DNA from: Cristatella mucedo
Taxonomy: Eukaryota; Bryozoa; Phylactolaemata; Cristatellidae
Assembly: GCA_009760855.2 (NCBI GenBank)
Contig: WPIO01000029.1
Location: forward strand, 4,120,001-4,184,000
Direction: 5' to 3'
DNA: 64,000 bases
The first letter of the stretch is position 1. Each line of letters opens with the position of its first letter. The notes below the pieces were generated by a model. It made no database searches, was not told where the DNA came from, and was given only the letters and a program-made list of their open reading frames with translations. Positions 32,315-44,275 of this stretch are shown here, one piece after another. Both the position numbers and the translations under genes were made by a program.

Positions 32315-34578
32315 CCATTTCCTAGCCAAACTGCACAGTCAAAGACCATCTATGCAGCTTCTGGAAGAGCAGTGATAATACGAATGACCCTGCTGATCTA
32401 GTTGGCTTGAGGATTAATTTCTCATCCTCAGTGTCAAACGGTACCCCTCACTTGCCTGTGCATTTCATAAGCACCTAGCTTGCACTGCTTGCTTATTTTC
32501 CTTGGTATTGATATTGGTTCATCGATGTAAATGTTGTCATTCGCACCGGAATACAGCTGAACTGTTAAGGAATGCGTGCCTCAAAAATTACTTTTGTGGG
32601 TTATTTAAACAGATAATGCTCAACAGGAGTCGGACTGTGACGTGGTAAATCGGCATTACCCTGCATTAAGCTTTTTTAACGTGCCTGCACACTGTGACTA
32701 GTTGGCTCAAGCTTATGGTCTTTCATGCATTCTGTGCATACGCCATCTTGAAATTCACCGAACTCGATAACTTGTATCTCATTTGCAGTCATGTGCATTT
32801 TGGGTGCGTACCTACTGATAAGTGGAGCACTGCTCCTTGTCCGAGAATGCATGCAGAGGCAGTACAGAAAAAGCGAATGCTAGGTTTTCTCGTAGCAACT
32901 CTCATTTATGGCTTTGTAAGTTGCTGATGACATAGGCAAGAATAACTACTTAACTAAGAAACAAGTTATTTTTCTAAAAATGCAATCGTTTTGTTCAACT
33001 TAGGAAAGTGATCGTGGCTCGTTAGACTGGCTTTGCTATCGTACGTTCGGCTGTCTGAAAGTATTCAAAAAGAGCTACACTCTGTTCCCATCTAGACCTT
33101 GCTACACTAGCCGTTCCTTCTATATCACGCTAACTGTTACCCTTCCTGTGCAATCTACCTTCTTTTCAGCGATCTTGCCACCACTTCCCTTTTAATATTG
33201 ATTAGCTATGTTATATGGGCAACACTTTAACGATAAACTGACTGCAAACACACAAATACATCTATTCGCAATTAGGGTTACCCTTTAGAGTTTTGCTTTA
33301 GTTAAGCGTGATAAGCGAACACAAATTTGGTCGCATTGGTTCGACTCACTTCGTGATGCAGAGGAGGAAGGTGGATCTCTTGATTTCAGTAATATACCCG
33401 CTTTCTAACAATAAATTTAAATTATATATAGCACAAGTGTTGGCCCAGAAAGCTGTATAGCTTTATTGCTATATTAATCTAAGAAACAGAATATTGGAGC
33501 TTGAAAGACCAAAGTCAGCCGTATTTACTATTTTTGCATCGTCTAGTGATCTCACTGCAGCGACATTGATAGCTCCAAACCGTATGCTACGGCTAACTCA
33601 AATAGACGTAAGTTCATTAGGTGACGGCAGATCATAGTGCACCGACTTTCACTTTTAAAGAAGGCAATAGGTGTGCTCCATATTTCAATGCATTCTCGAT
33701 TTTGGCAGCTTAGTTCGTGTGACCAATGTGCAATTACAAAATTCAATATTACTTTAGAGGTAGACCTTCTGACTTGCACACGTTTATTGTCCGATTGCTT
33801 GCACGTTGAGCATGGCTGCGTCAGGTTTATACGGTGCTGATTGAAGAGGCAGGCTTGCCTCGGCCGTAACGAGCAGAGGTACAAGCTTCTTAATGATATT
33901 GCTAGCTTCCTCATAAAATCTACTTTCACATCTAGGCTTTCATTTTATTTTGTCATTTGTTATTTAAAATGTACTTAGCATATTAATAAGCAACCAAAAA
34001 ATCCGGTACATGGCTGTTATAAGTAAACTACGTTAGACTTGAATGTCGTTTTTATGCATGCCACGTTAACTCAGACGCAAAAAATTGAAATTTTAATGTT
34101 TCTTGTTTGCTTTTAGGAACTCGAGACCGTGAAGGTCGGAGATTTATGATAACGAATGCAGAACTAGAGGTAAATGCAGTAGCGCCTCTGCATTCTAGCT
34201 GTGAAGTTGATATCTACGGCATGCATTGGTCTCAAAGAGCTCCCTCCTACTTCCAAAGTTTTTCTGCTAGACCAAAGCAATTGCAGCGACTCTTTGTCAC
34301 CAGCATTTTCGCCACAGTGTTTTCAAAACAACTTAACTCAGAAATCTACCAAGTTGTGTTACCATATCTTAGAGTTTACATACTGTGCGACCACAGCCCC
34401 TTTGCTCATTTTCCATGCTTGTGTGCTAGTTTGCGAAAAGCAGATGCCAGCTGAGTGCGAGTTAGAAGCATAGTGAGAAAGGCTTTGGTAACCGCAGTAA
34501 ACCATATCTAAAACTGACATGTTTCAGATGGATTCAATACCAGTTCAGGAAGAGCTCGAAGAAAGTGAACTCTTATAA
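32315..34578 (+). pseudogene. Membrane-protein family unit 6, five exons
   Basis: This is the most complete unit. The membrane-proximal exon is at 32,315-32,404 (90 nt, phase 1 to 1, acceptor tctattttcag; contains PNCTVKDH and DNTNDPADL, with potential N-glycosylation sites). The transmembrane exon is at 32,789-32,866 (MCILGAYLLISGALLLVREC, then MQRQY). The tail exon is at 33,561-33,607 (TLIAPNRMLRLTQID, donor gtaagttc). Last exon A is at 34,117-34,149 (ELETVKVGDL, TGA). Last exon B is at 34,528-34,578 (MDSIPVQEELEESELL, TAA). Phases agree throughout. Defects are a TAG at the fourth codon of the first exon, its GC donor, and loss of the donor GT after the transmembrane exon. No signal peptide or outer domain was seen. 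Confidence 0.6.
32789..32866 (+). CDS. Transmembrane exon, unit 6 (donor lost)
   Basis: A 78-nt copy with acceptor catttgcag. Its substitutions relative to 2191 keep a hydrophobic span and a basic end. The following bases are gaaaaagc where other copies have ggtgagc or ggtaagc, so normal splicing is unlikely. Confidence 0.55.
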
Positions 34579-34664
34579 ATGTGACAAACCAGTCGGTCGA
34601 TTGTTGGGTGGGCATGATCTCACAGCTATTTAGTTTAGTTGCCGTAGCACACTGCCTAGAACAT

Positions 34665-34800
34665 CAGCAAAGGAGAAACACCAACGTTTATTCGACTGAG
34701 CACGAAAACAGAGGGCAGCAGAACTGTCGTCCTGCTGACGTTCATTCTCACCCGAGCTTCTGCAACCGGCAGCTCTGGATCGCTTCGCTCTGGTACGTTT
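34665..34800 (-). repeat. LTR-like fragment
   Basis: The minus strand carries cagaggcgaagc-like sequence, gaacgtcagcaggacgacag and then cagtcgaataaacgttggtg. It matches 7,130-7,260 and 51,770-51,900. See the 7,100-7,590 entry for the reasoning. Confidence 0.35.
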
Positions 34801-35280
34801 GTGTTGTTGCTTGTGACTAACAGCAGGAACGATGGCTCCGATTGGCTCGTCGGTAGTTGGTAGGTCCTTCAGCCTAGAACTAAAAGACTAAAGCATTTAG
34901 GTGGGGCACAGCTTTAGGCTGGATCAGGGCAGTGCCTCAATTAAACGAAACGACTGCCTGCCTTATGTGAAGATAAATGCATGGCGTAGCAGGAGCAGCA
35001 TGCAGCTACTCTTCTCAAATGCTCTGGCGACGAACAGGCTAAACAGTAAGCACATATTGACCATAGGGAACCTGTCCACTACCTATATTGAGTAGCTAAG
35101 AAAAGACTGCTCGGGGGAGTCAGGCTACGGCACAGCCTGTGGAAACGTGCTTCATATGGGATCCGATTTCAGGCGCCGCCCGGCAACACATTTCTCCTGC
35201 AAATGACCCATGCCGGCACCCACAGCCACCCAGCACACCGGTGCATAGTGCAGCATTACTATCTCCTACGTGTCATCTTC

Positions 35281-35820
35281 TCATCTCCGGCGACTGCCTC
35301 CTTGTCCCCAGGCAGTAGCAGGGTCCCGGGTCGGTACGACATTCTCGGTTGCCAGTGCTACCGTGTTTCTGACCTTTGCTGCATCTCCGATCTGCACCAT
35401 AACTCTGTTCAGTACCTCATCTCTGATCTGCAACAGGTCTCCAATCTGTGCCTCGTCTCCGACCTGGGCTGCATCTCCAACCTGTGTGGCCTCAGAATCC
35501 AGCAGCTCGTCGCAGGCTAATATCACCTTCATGGCCTGTGCAGCCTCGCAGACCCTTGCCTCGTTCAACACCACCAGGGCCTCGCAAACATTCACAGCTT
35601 GGATCTCTGTGGCCAAGCGCCACACGGTGGTATCCTGGCAAACCATTGTCGCCGGCAGATCGTGGGCGATTGCTGATGCTGCTTTGGGTCCCTTTCGGTC
35701 GGCACTCTTTATCCGGCAAGCCATTGCTGACTTATCGCTCGGCAGTCGAACTCTATCTATCAGGTTAGCCAGAGGCTTCACCAAGACCTCGCGAAGCAGA
35801 CGGTACTCATCCTTGATTTC
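35281..35820 (-). CDS. GC-rich minus-strand ORF with helical repeats
   Basis: The longest clean frame in the window, about 180 codons up to a TAA upstream of 35,820. Base composition is clearly more GC-rich than its surroundings. The protein begins EIKDEYRLLREVLVKPLANL and later has a run of short helical units: ATQVGDAAQVGDEAQIGD, LLQIRDEVLNRV, MVQIGDAAKVRN. The opposite strand is also open (35,270-35,833), as often happens in GC-rich repeats. It lies between LTR-like fragments on the same strand, so a retroelement Gag or accessory protein is possible. I do not recognise a domain, and the start codon is unclear. Confidence 0.4.
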   Translation of the reverse strand, partial: EIKDEYRLLREVLVKPLANLIDRVRLPSDKSAMACRIKSADRKGPKAASAIAHDLPATMVCQDTTVWRLATEIQAVNVCEALVVLNEARVCEAAQAMKVILACDELLDSEATQVGDAAQVGDEAQIGDLLQIRDEVLNRVMVQIGDAAKVRNTVALATENVVPTRDPATAWGQGGSRRR

Positions 35821-36054
35821 TTTGGTTGGTTAGAGTATCGATAGAAGACACTATTTTCCAGGAGCACAGGCAGGAGATAATTGTGTGCCAAACTGTCTGA
35901 TTGACACGGCAATGCTCGAGCCTCTGCTTCGCACTAAGCAGCCAAGTAACGAAATCATCAACGGCTTGAAATTGCTCAAGCAAGGTTGCTGTAGGTCACC
36001 ACCGCCGCCGGAGATAGGTTATAGTTTAATGCCGTCAGGCACTGCAAAGAACGC

Positions 36055-36120
36055 CAGCACACGAGCAACACAACTAGTTTATTCGTCTAAGCACGAAGCT
36101 GGGGGAAGGTCATCTGCTGT
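36055..36120 (-). repeat. LTR-like fragment
   Basis: The minus strand reads tagacgaataaactagttgt followed by gttgctcgtgtgc. This AATAAA block closes the GC-rich interval on its right. The pair with 34,665-34,800 could be the decayed ends of one element. Confidence 0.35.
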
Positions 36121-36130
36121 CTCCCAAACG

Positions 36131-37385
36131 TCTCCCTAATAATTCTATTGATGGATCCGGCCTGATTCAGTGGTCACGGTTGTCTTCCCTTCACTATAAA
36201 AGTACTTTGACTTAAAAGTATTGTAATTTAGAAGTTTCTGAGGCACGATATGTCTCTCGCACTATTGGTGGTTTGTATTGACAGCTAGCTGTGTTTCTGC
36301 TCAATTGTAGTTAGCACGTTTCGCATTAAAAAGTGAGCCTATTGCAATGCCCACTCCTGGCCGGACAGAGTGGGAGTTGTTCATCTGTCTCAATCTGCCT
36401 TCGTGAGCTCCTGAAATGGTGTAGTAGTCTAGAAAGTATGTTGATTTCTGACATATACTTATTGGGTAAGGCCACAAGTGTTACTAGCAACATGACTCAT
36501 CGGACAGCACTTGTTGAATGAAGCCCAGAGTCCCACGAGTTAAAGTTGGCAGCTCGTAATTCAAGCAGCTACCTAAAGTAGAGCATGCCGATATTACAGC
36601 CAATGAACTACGCTCAGGCTTTGATTAACCAAATTAATTAGTGACACTATCAAATTATGGGACCTAGCAAGGACCACGAAAAAGATTTTGCTATTATGAC
36701 AAAGCTGTAATGGGTTCTGTACTAAAGTCGTTTCCAAAAGATCTGCTCAAAGCATGGTGTGCCAGTTCTTACGAATGTCGACGAGGAAAAATAAAGAGGT
36801 GAAGTCGCCAAGCCCGACTAACAAGAACGGAAAATGGTGCCTCGACTCTAGCTCTTCTTCCGAAAGCAGACGCAGTGTGACTGAGACAAAGCGCGAACAC
36901 ACTTTAACAGTACCAGCACTTTACCTCTAAGCACAGACAAGCACATTTGATCTCTTCGAAAAAGCCCACGATGACAGCCACAGCCGTAAGGCTGCCTGAG
37001 TTTTTCACTTCAATGATTTAAGTGCAACTGTCGCCGCTATAATCTTTAATCGGGTTTGGTGTACAACATAAACAATAAGTTATTACATAACCGGTAAAGC
37101 TATGACGATGTAATTTTGAAACCCTTAATGAACTATCCGCTGCTTCTTGCATGCTTTGGACCAATACCAGTGCAGGTTTCACTTGTTTATGACTTAAAAA
37201 AAGGTCAACAAATTATTGAGCTTGCTGACTTAACCACTATAATCAGATCAGCATTAATGCAAGCTGAATCAACATCCTTAGTCGATAACTTAGCCTAGTT
37301 ATTAGAGAGGCAGCCTAAAATATTCTAAGCATTCATCATGCATGCCGAGACTAGTACGAGCAGCTCTATGGCCGCACTTTAGGAA
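36131..37385 (+). repeat. Segmental duplication, copy at 54,905-56,170
   Basis: About 1.25 kb in direct orientation with roughly 90 per cent identity by eye. It starts taataattctattgatggat and ends ctttaggaacttgccctacc. It is the left part of a longer duplicated segment that continues through the LINE to 44.0 kb. No conserved frame. Confidence 0.8.
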
Positions 37386-39672
37386 CTTGCCCTACCTGCT
37401 TTGGTTGTAATGCAATGCAATGTTTCTCCGTCTGTAACTCCTAAAAGCCAAAAAGTTTAAGTGTCTGTTAAGCTGGAAAATTTAGTATAGCTCACTAACA
37501 GCCTCAGAAAGAAAGAGAAAGTGGAAAAAGAAAAGTCAGTAAAGCAGTTGATGTTGTGAGTAGCTCAAAAGTAACAGGTCAGGACAGATGACCACGATGA
37601 GCCATAGTTGCCAGCACGAGAGTAGTTGCCGGTGCATAAGAACCGTAGAAGCAAGTTCCACTGTCTAAGACCTACAAAGCTAAAGCTTGGGTCCCCAGCG
37701 GTCATTAGGCAGAGGAATTGAACGGTAATTTATGTCGATACAGATCTTGAGGGCAGCAATAGGTTGAAACTGGTGCAGCAGTTCAGCTAGGCATGAAAAA
37801 GCCATGCCGTGGCTCGCCTTGTGGGTCAGCCTGAGAATTTTTGCTTAGTATCCATTGATCAACGGTTAGTCAACCTATGTCCTTTAGCAAAGGCGATAAA
37901 TTTGCTGAGACTTTTGCATGATAATTGCGTGATAAAATTGCTGGGACTTGAAAATTAGCCTTGCAAACAAATTTCTAGCCTGCTGCAGCGACCTAGATTC
38001 TTTCTTTGATGGCCCACCCAAAAAGGATCTACAATAATCAAGCCGCAACAGAAATAGAGATCTAGTTAAATATTTTGCAAGCCACGTTGGTAGACAGCTC
38101 GTAGTCTTTGGTAAGGATCATACGTGATCGCAAAATGTAGAAGCAGTCTTAAGAATACAGCTTTTAAAATTTAGTCAGCGGTCGAAAGCGTCATCAAACT
38201 TTTGAGAACGTGGTGCTGTTCACACAAATGCATAATCAATTAGAAGAACAAAGTTTTTTAATCTAGCCACACCCTAAGAGTTTGGCATAGGCAGAAGCTC
38301 ATCTTCCATCGTTATTTAGTTTCATGAAGTTTTCCGACATCCAGAATGTAATGTTGGCAGGGAAAGCATTCCAGTTATCAGTTGCTGAAGCAGGTTCCAA
38401 CTGGTTGAATGACAAAACAGCTGACTATGGTCTGCATAAAAGTGATATCCTATTAAAATGGCCTTAATGCAATAACAACTACTCTCCTGCTGCAGACCAC
38501 GGCTCATTCTTTTCAGCTGTCTTGAGCAGCTATTTACTCGCTACTCACTACCTCAACTGCTCTCCTGACTCTGCTATGCTTTTCACTTTCTCTTTGTTTC
38601 GCAAGACGATACCTGTTGGCTACCGATGCCTACCAAAAGCCGATAAGGCTGCAAGTTTGCTATATTAAACTCTCCTACCTAACAGCCACATAGTCTTTAT
38701 GGCTTTGTAGAGTTACAGACAGAGATACATTTTGTAATCACTTTTCACAGAGGTTGGGTATAAATGGAAAACAGCTAGGTACCGATGATAGACCCTTGAT
38801 GGATTCCAAAGGTGACCCGTCTATAATGTGAGACCTAACCCCCACACGACACGCATTGAACACGGTCAAAAAAGGACGACAAACTATGCCAGTGCCTAGA
38901 ACTCCATACCGATTGCTGTCGTCAATCGTTGAATTAGTAAGATCGGGATCATTGTGTTAAAGGCAGTTGATAGATCCAGCAGAGCGATAGCAGTAAAAAC
39001 TCCCTTCGTCGTAGCCACTTTCAACGTGATTTTTAAGGCCGTGAAGATCAGTTTCACTGAAGCCCTGACTATTGAACCCGAAATAAAATGTTTCTATAAT
39101 TAAATTATTTTAATATGTCCGACTAAGAGCTTCAAAGCCATTTTTAAATAATCTTAGGCAAGAAAGTAAGTAGAGAAACTAGGCAGTAGTTTGCAAGAAT
39201 ATATGTATCTAATCCAGGATTTTTAACACTTGGTCTAACGATTGCCGATTTGAACGATTGGATACAGCCCTTTTTCTAAAGAAACAAGAAAAATCTCGGT
39301 TATGGCAGTACTAAGTTGGTCTACCAGTTAAGGCCACAGAGACAATGGCACATGAGCTTCAGGAGGCGAGCTCGTTTTACTAGCTCTTATAAAGGTAGAA
39401 CACTGGCTTGCAAGAATATCTGAAAACCTACAGAGATATGTCAGATGTGGTGATTCCACAATTGCTTTACTCGCATATAGCTTTTTGGGGGTATGCATGG
39501 TTATAATTGATTGAGCAAACTTTAGACATGTTTCTGCAAAGTTGTTAAAATCGAGGTAAGTCAGACCACTAAGCATTGGCCAGTTTTCATTACTGTCTGT
39601 AAATCTGCCCTGGATCAAATTTTGCAGGAATACACGTTTCTATTTAAAAAAGGACGCCTGGCATTTTTTAGG

Positions 39673-39920
39673 TTTAATAATAATAATAATAATATTGCAC
39701 TTGATAAAGCGCCCTCAGAGAACTTAATCTCTTTCTAGGCGCTTTACATTTGCTGCAAAGTGATACGCAATAGAATAGTAAGTAAAATCATGCTTGAAAA
39801 ACAAACAAAATGAATAACATGATTAGGGGTTACATGCACTGGGTCAGCATGCAAATGTGGTTAGTGGCAGCATGAACAGTGTCAGCACGCATGAGCACAT
39901 CGAGGACGAATCACAGGGCT
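39673..39920 (-). mobile_element. LINE 3' UTR inserted in the older LINE
   Basis: A (taa)n run at about 39,677-39,693 is followed by the same 3' UTR blocks as at 44,280-44,520 (cacttgataaagcgcc, gcgctttacatttgctgc, cagcatgcaaatgtgg). It ends near gacgaatcacagg. It is 5'-truncated before any coding sequence. Confidence 0.75.
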
Positions 39921-40146
39921 TCTGGTGTAAACTTGAAGTAACTTTTTGAAGTTGCCTAAATCTGCATCAAAATCCGATTTCTTAAAACGACTTCATGCCT
40001 GGGCTTAGGAGGGGCTTCTCTTGAAGTATTTTAGCAAAGTTAATGGAATATCCAAAATTCCGTACACTTATAGAATGAACGGGAACCGAGCATGCATATC
40101 AAAAGTACTTCTGAGTGTCATGCTCATTGCATAATTAAGCGTAAAA

Positions 40147-40319
40147 AAATCCCAGCTGATTGAACAGCCTCTTTTGTATAGCGACAGAAGAGCCATTACG
40201 GCTATCACCACCGCTTGCAGTGGCGATAAAGAATCGCCCACCGCAGGAATCGAACCCACGACCTCGGGACTTGAGGTCGTAAAAGCAACAGCATTACCTA
40301 GTGTGCTATCACGGCTCAG
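40147..40319 (-). repeat. tRNA-derived SINE with a known empty site
   Basis: A complete copy on the minus strand with head gagccgtgatagcacactag, B box GGTTCGATTCC, tail ...ttcaatcagctggga and a poly(T) run at its end. The duplicated LINE at 57,500-57,520 lacks it and joins the flanks directly (attgcatacttgagggtatc). Confidence 0.85.
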
Positions 40320-41879
40320 TGAGGGTATCGAGACTGTTGGTGGAGTCTGGGTGCACATAAAAAGGTACTGCACTACAAGCTGATTTACAAGATGTGTCTA
40401 TGTCGATGCTTTTTAAGTTACGTCGCTGGTTACGTTCGACATTACCCTGTGCATACGACTGAACAGAAACATTAAGCGAGACTGAACAATGATCGAAGAC
40501 GGTCAGAGGGCACACCACAAGGTCAGTGAGAAAAACAGCCTTAGTAATTACAAGATCTAGAAAAAGGCCACAACCGTTAGTGGTATGATTAATGTATTGG
40601 ACCAAACCCCAATTCTTCAGACGGTCGAAAAATGAGTGGACCTGGCCGTTATTAGGGTTGTCAACGTGAATATTGAAGTCTCCAGTAATCGGTAACTGCT
40701 CGTCATGCATTCATATTTCAGAGAAACTCTGCAAAATCCTCTACAAACACGTTTACACCGCCAGATGGAGGTCGGCATATCACGTCGGTGAGATGCAGTG
40801 TTTTTGATGAGGACCAGATTGCAACTGACCCAAACGAAGGCCCATGCGAAAAACTGCACGTCCTATAGCCGAACGATTCACGGGTGGCCATTGCAACCCT
40901 GTCACCAACCTGGTTAGAACTCCTGGACTGATAGCATGCGAATCCATGTTGGTGGTTTCAGATTTAAGGCTACTGGAACGAGGCGTCTCCCAAATTTCGG
41001 TAAGCAGGTATGCATCTAGGTTCTCCTGGACCACCTGATCGTGAATGAGTAACCCCTTGACTTGTAACGAGCTGACATTTGGTAAGCGGAATTTAAGGGG
41101 AAGTCCGTCAACTGTGCGACGCCAATAGAGTGGCTTGTATTCGCGGCGGCCCATAGCCAGCACGGCATATGTGTGATGTTCGAATTTGAATTGGACTTGA
41201 GTAAGGGCAGCTGATTGACGTTTGACAACTAGCTGATGGATGGCAGGTGAGATACTACTGCAACGAGTACTTTTTAGTGCTTTAAACGTACGGGTTGGGT
41301 TTGATATCCGAGCTGTTGATAGGGTGAACACAGGATGCAGGAAGGTTCATACAGACGTGCCACAGAGGACCTGCCTGTAAGTATTTGCTAAGGGCGACAT
41401 GGCACCTTACACTAATAGGCTCTGTTTTGCGTAGCATATCCGAGGATAGCTCATAAATAGTCTCAGCGAAGTAAGCAGCAGAATACGCGAAGGTATCATG
41501 AAGAGATCCGATACAGGACTACGCCAAGGTAGGAGTCGTCCTAGGCCGCTTTCTTGGTTGCCTTTTTGGCCTCCCATGATCCACTCTAAACTCGTTTTAC
41601 TGGTGCATGCATGCAAGCAAACTAAATTTGCACCAAGGCGAGGCTCGCCGGCTAGTTGTATTTCCGAATTTGAGCTCATACAACTGGAAGTTGTGTTAAT
41701 CCACGCATTTACTGCAGCTCGAGTTCTCCGAAAGTTGGTCACGAGAAGCAAATGCAGTCTGTTAAACTGTCCCCCACTCGTGTCTCCACACTATCTAACC
41801 GCTCCAATAGTCCCGGTCAATTGTGGGTAATGTTCTGGTACAAAAACGTGTTGTCAAAATGAAGAACAGAAGCATAGCC

Positions 41880-43090
41880 TAACTATCACTTGGCAAGGGA
41901 CACCGTGCAAAGTCTCAACAAAAACTGGCTTCGAGCGTTGCTCCGATGATGCTGGCAACTTGAATGCCAAGCCAGTATCAGCTTTAGCAATCTGTAAAGT
42001 ATATCTTTAAAAACTTGATTATTTCGTAAGATGTCTCCAGTCAATATGCGGTTATCTAGGTATGCACTTCTTTATGCGACAATTACTCTTCGGATCTACT
42101 TTAGCCTTCGGTGCATTTTTGTCTTAAAATTTGGGTTTAAGCTGATCGGCACAGTGCAGTTTTTCCATGTGCTCCAAATTAACTCAAAGGTCATACGGAG
42201 CATTATAGAAGTAGCTCTTACCTCTTTAAGTGTGAGCAATATCCTTTTGCTTTGTTCATTTTTGTGACTCACACAAAACCGGATTATTTGTCGTTATTAG
42301 TCGGACTATTGAATGCCTGTTAGTAACTCTGTGGCATGCAATATATCTTCCGAAAATGACAGGAGACATTGTTTAACTCACTAAGTTAATTTCTGTGAAA
42401 CTGTTTCTATCAGCATTGCCTTGTCTGATAACTAGTCATACATATGCAACAGAGACCAGATAATGTTGAAAGTAAGCCTTAAATTATTAGTTGTGAATTA
42501 AGGTAAACGTTTTGAGTTTTGCTTGCTAAAACAAACCAGAAGCCCTGAAACTTGAAGACAGATTAAAACTTAAAGACTGATTTACATGTTCGCGATGCAC
42601 CTGGCAAATTATAGCAGGAGGTTATTTGTCTTCATGTCCTGCCAAATTAATTATCATACTCCTATGTTGGATCTACGTATGCAGAATGAGACTGTTAACG
42701 AACATTTTTCCCGTTATTCTCACAAATTAAGACTCATCGGTTTTACGACAAAATAACATGATGTCGTAAATTGTACATTATATGGGTCAACTAAGCCTAG
42801 TTGCATACCTGGTTTTTAAATTTCTGCTGAACATATTCAGTTGCACAATTCTTTGAAATTTTGAAACCAGAGGCAATGACAGTCATGCAATGAAGGCGGG
42901 TTAAAGGTTTTTATTTAGCATAGCTAAATCTTAGGAACAATTATCGCAGCCTTGAAGATAGGGTTGCTCTTACACGGAAATCAAAACTCCGCCTTCTTCT
43001 TCAGGTTCAGAAGCATGACCGAGTTCCTCAGAATTCGTTATGAAATTTGTTGCCATTATGTGGTTAAAGTTGATGGGTAGAATCGATGAT
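41880..43090 (+). repeat. Segmental duplication, copy at 58,180-59,385
   Basis: Direct copies share gtgcaaagtctcaacaaaaa, ggttatctaggt.tgcac and aggaggttattt in order, with about 85 per cent identity by eye. No conserved reading frame. Confidence 0.75.
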
Positions 43091-43430
43091 TTCCTGATAC
43101 TTTGTTGGGAGGGCCGCCCCATACCGTTCACATGGCTGGCATGCTTACCCAATTCCGAGAGATCTTCACCAGGCAGAGAAAGCCGTCACTATTTGACATG
43201 CTTGCCATTGGTGTGCCTTTTTTCTGTGCATGTCAGCTCTGGTGCTTGTATGGTGCCACCTTGCGATGTCAAAAGTATGCTTATATTCTTAAGCAGCTGA
43301 TTATACGAAACTCGGGAATATCATTAAAAGACACCGTGTGCCGACGTGCTTCCTTCTCAAATACCCTGGCAGTTTGCAACGGCCAAAATCGCTCATAAAT
43401 TACTAGTCACTAGGTAGTGGTTTACCTTGT
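43090..43430 (+). repeat. Unusually conserved core of the duplication
   Basis: About 340 bp that match 59,380-59,720 with only about ten differences, while both flanks differ far more. One frame is open in both copies (43,102-43,395 and 59,388-59,693; for example MLAIGVPFFCACQLWCLYGA). A third, inverted and more diverged copy (18.0-18.3 kb) does not keep that frame. Confidence 0.6.
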
Positions 43431-44049
43431 GTCCGTACTGGCTGTGAGGTGTGTAATGGATAGAACTTCTTTTCCTCATCTTTGTATCTATGCAAAACTC
43501 GGCTCGAGCAGTCAGATATTTTCTTGTTGAAGGCAGACATTACTTCCACACTTTGAGGAATTTGGATTTCTTGGCAACGACAAAGCACACCGGTAAGGTT
43601 ATTTTGGCATAGTTCTGGAGATAAAATCTGCATCAAATTAAAAAGATATGTCTTATCCTCTAAGTGATAGCTACTTAGACGATCGTTAGGGCTGTGGTGT
43701 CTGCTAAGGCATTATAGTATTGGGCCGCAGGAGACAGCTGAGGCCTTGCTCTTTAGTTGTATTTGCCTGCAGATTAACCCATTCCTTCAGAACTAATTTG
43801 ACTGTTCAAGACTGTGGTTTGCATTGTGGTGGTTCCTCGCCTGCTTTTAAGGCGCCTGTGCATCAAGACGCAAGCCGTTTAGTCCTGCAGAGGTGGACTA
43901 TCTGCAATGCCCAGTCAAAACAGGTGATATTCATCGAAAACTTGTTGAGCCCTAAATTGATGAGCCTAATGAATCGGCGAGTCTTTTTTGCATCGCATTA
44001 CTTTTCTTTCAGATCTGGTTGAGTTGGCAATGAAATCTGAGCATTTGAT

Positions 44050-44275
44050 TGCATCATTCTTTAGTTACATGCCCATCTACTTGTCTCACTGAAACTAAAA
44101 TTTCCAGCTTCTGTTGCCGCAAACGCAATCTGAACGTCCAGCCATCACCTCAGACTTCTTCCCTGACCAGTCTACAGCTAGGCTTGTCTGTCGTGAGGGT
44201 CACAGTTGCCACATCTCACCACTTCTCGCCGCCACTCCATTCTGACCTGCACTGGCTCCCTGTCAAGCAACGCAT
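44050..44275 (+). pseudogene. Plus-strand LINE C-terminus, split by a LINE
   Basis: The plus strand reads the C-terminal LINE block (SVVRVTVATSHHFSPPLHSD and then LHWLPVKQRI) up to 44,275. There a second LINE in the opposite direction begins with (taa)n. The continuation with its own 3' end (ctgagcttattttatcaagt and a (tta)-rich tail) is at about 45,210-45,640. Confidence 0.65.

Larger units (their letters stand above)
37650..41400 (-). pseudogene. CR1/L2-group LINE, interrupted and decayed
   Basis: On the minus strand the order is correct for a CR1/L2-type ORF2. A start region at 41,331-40,780 precedes an endonuclease with LPITGDFNIHVDNPNNG at about 40,655-40,705. A linker follows, then reverse-transcriptase motif A (ALLDLSTAFNT) near 38,951-38,985. 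The catalytic box at about 38,421-38,450 reads FYADHSQL, where active copies have an Asp pair. The C-terminal block RLDYCRSFLGG is near 38,000-38,040. A SINE (40,147-40,319), a LINE tail (39,673-39,920) and a 250-bp repeat (38.5-38.76 kb) interrupt it. Many stops make it inactive. A shorter copy lies at 56.38-58.16 kb. Confidence 0.75.

Noticed and set aside
32694-32927. A 77-aa ORF covering the transmembrane exon in another frame
   Set aside because: It is a shadow frame. Substitutions between copies preserve the hydrophobic frame and the splice sites instead.
35270-35833. The plus-strand 187-aa ORF opposite the helical-repeat ORF
   Set aside because: Its Ser/Ala/Thr-rich content is what the complement of the repeat gives, and the LTR-like signals support the minus strand.
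43040-43300. A separate gene in the frame containing SGACMVPPCDV
   Set aside because: It overlaps the better-conserved frame at 43,102-43,395. Neither has a recognised domain, so I report only the conservation.
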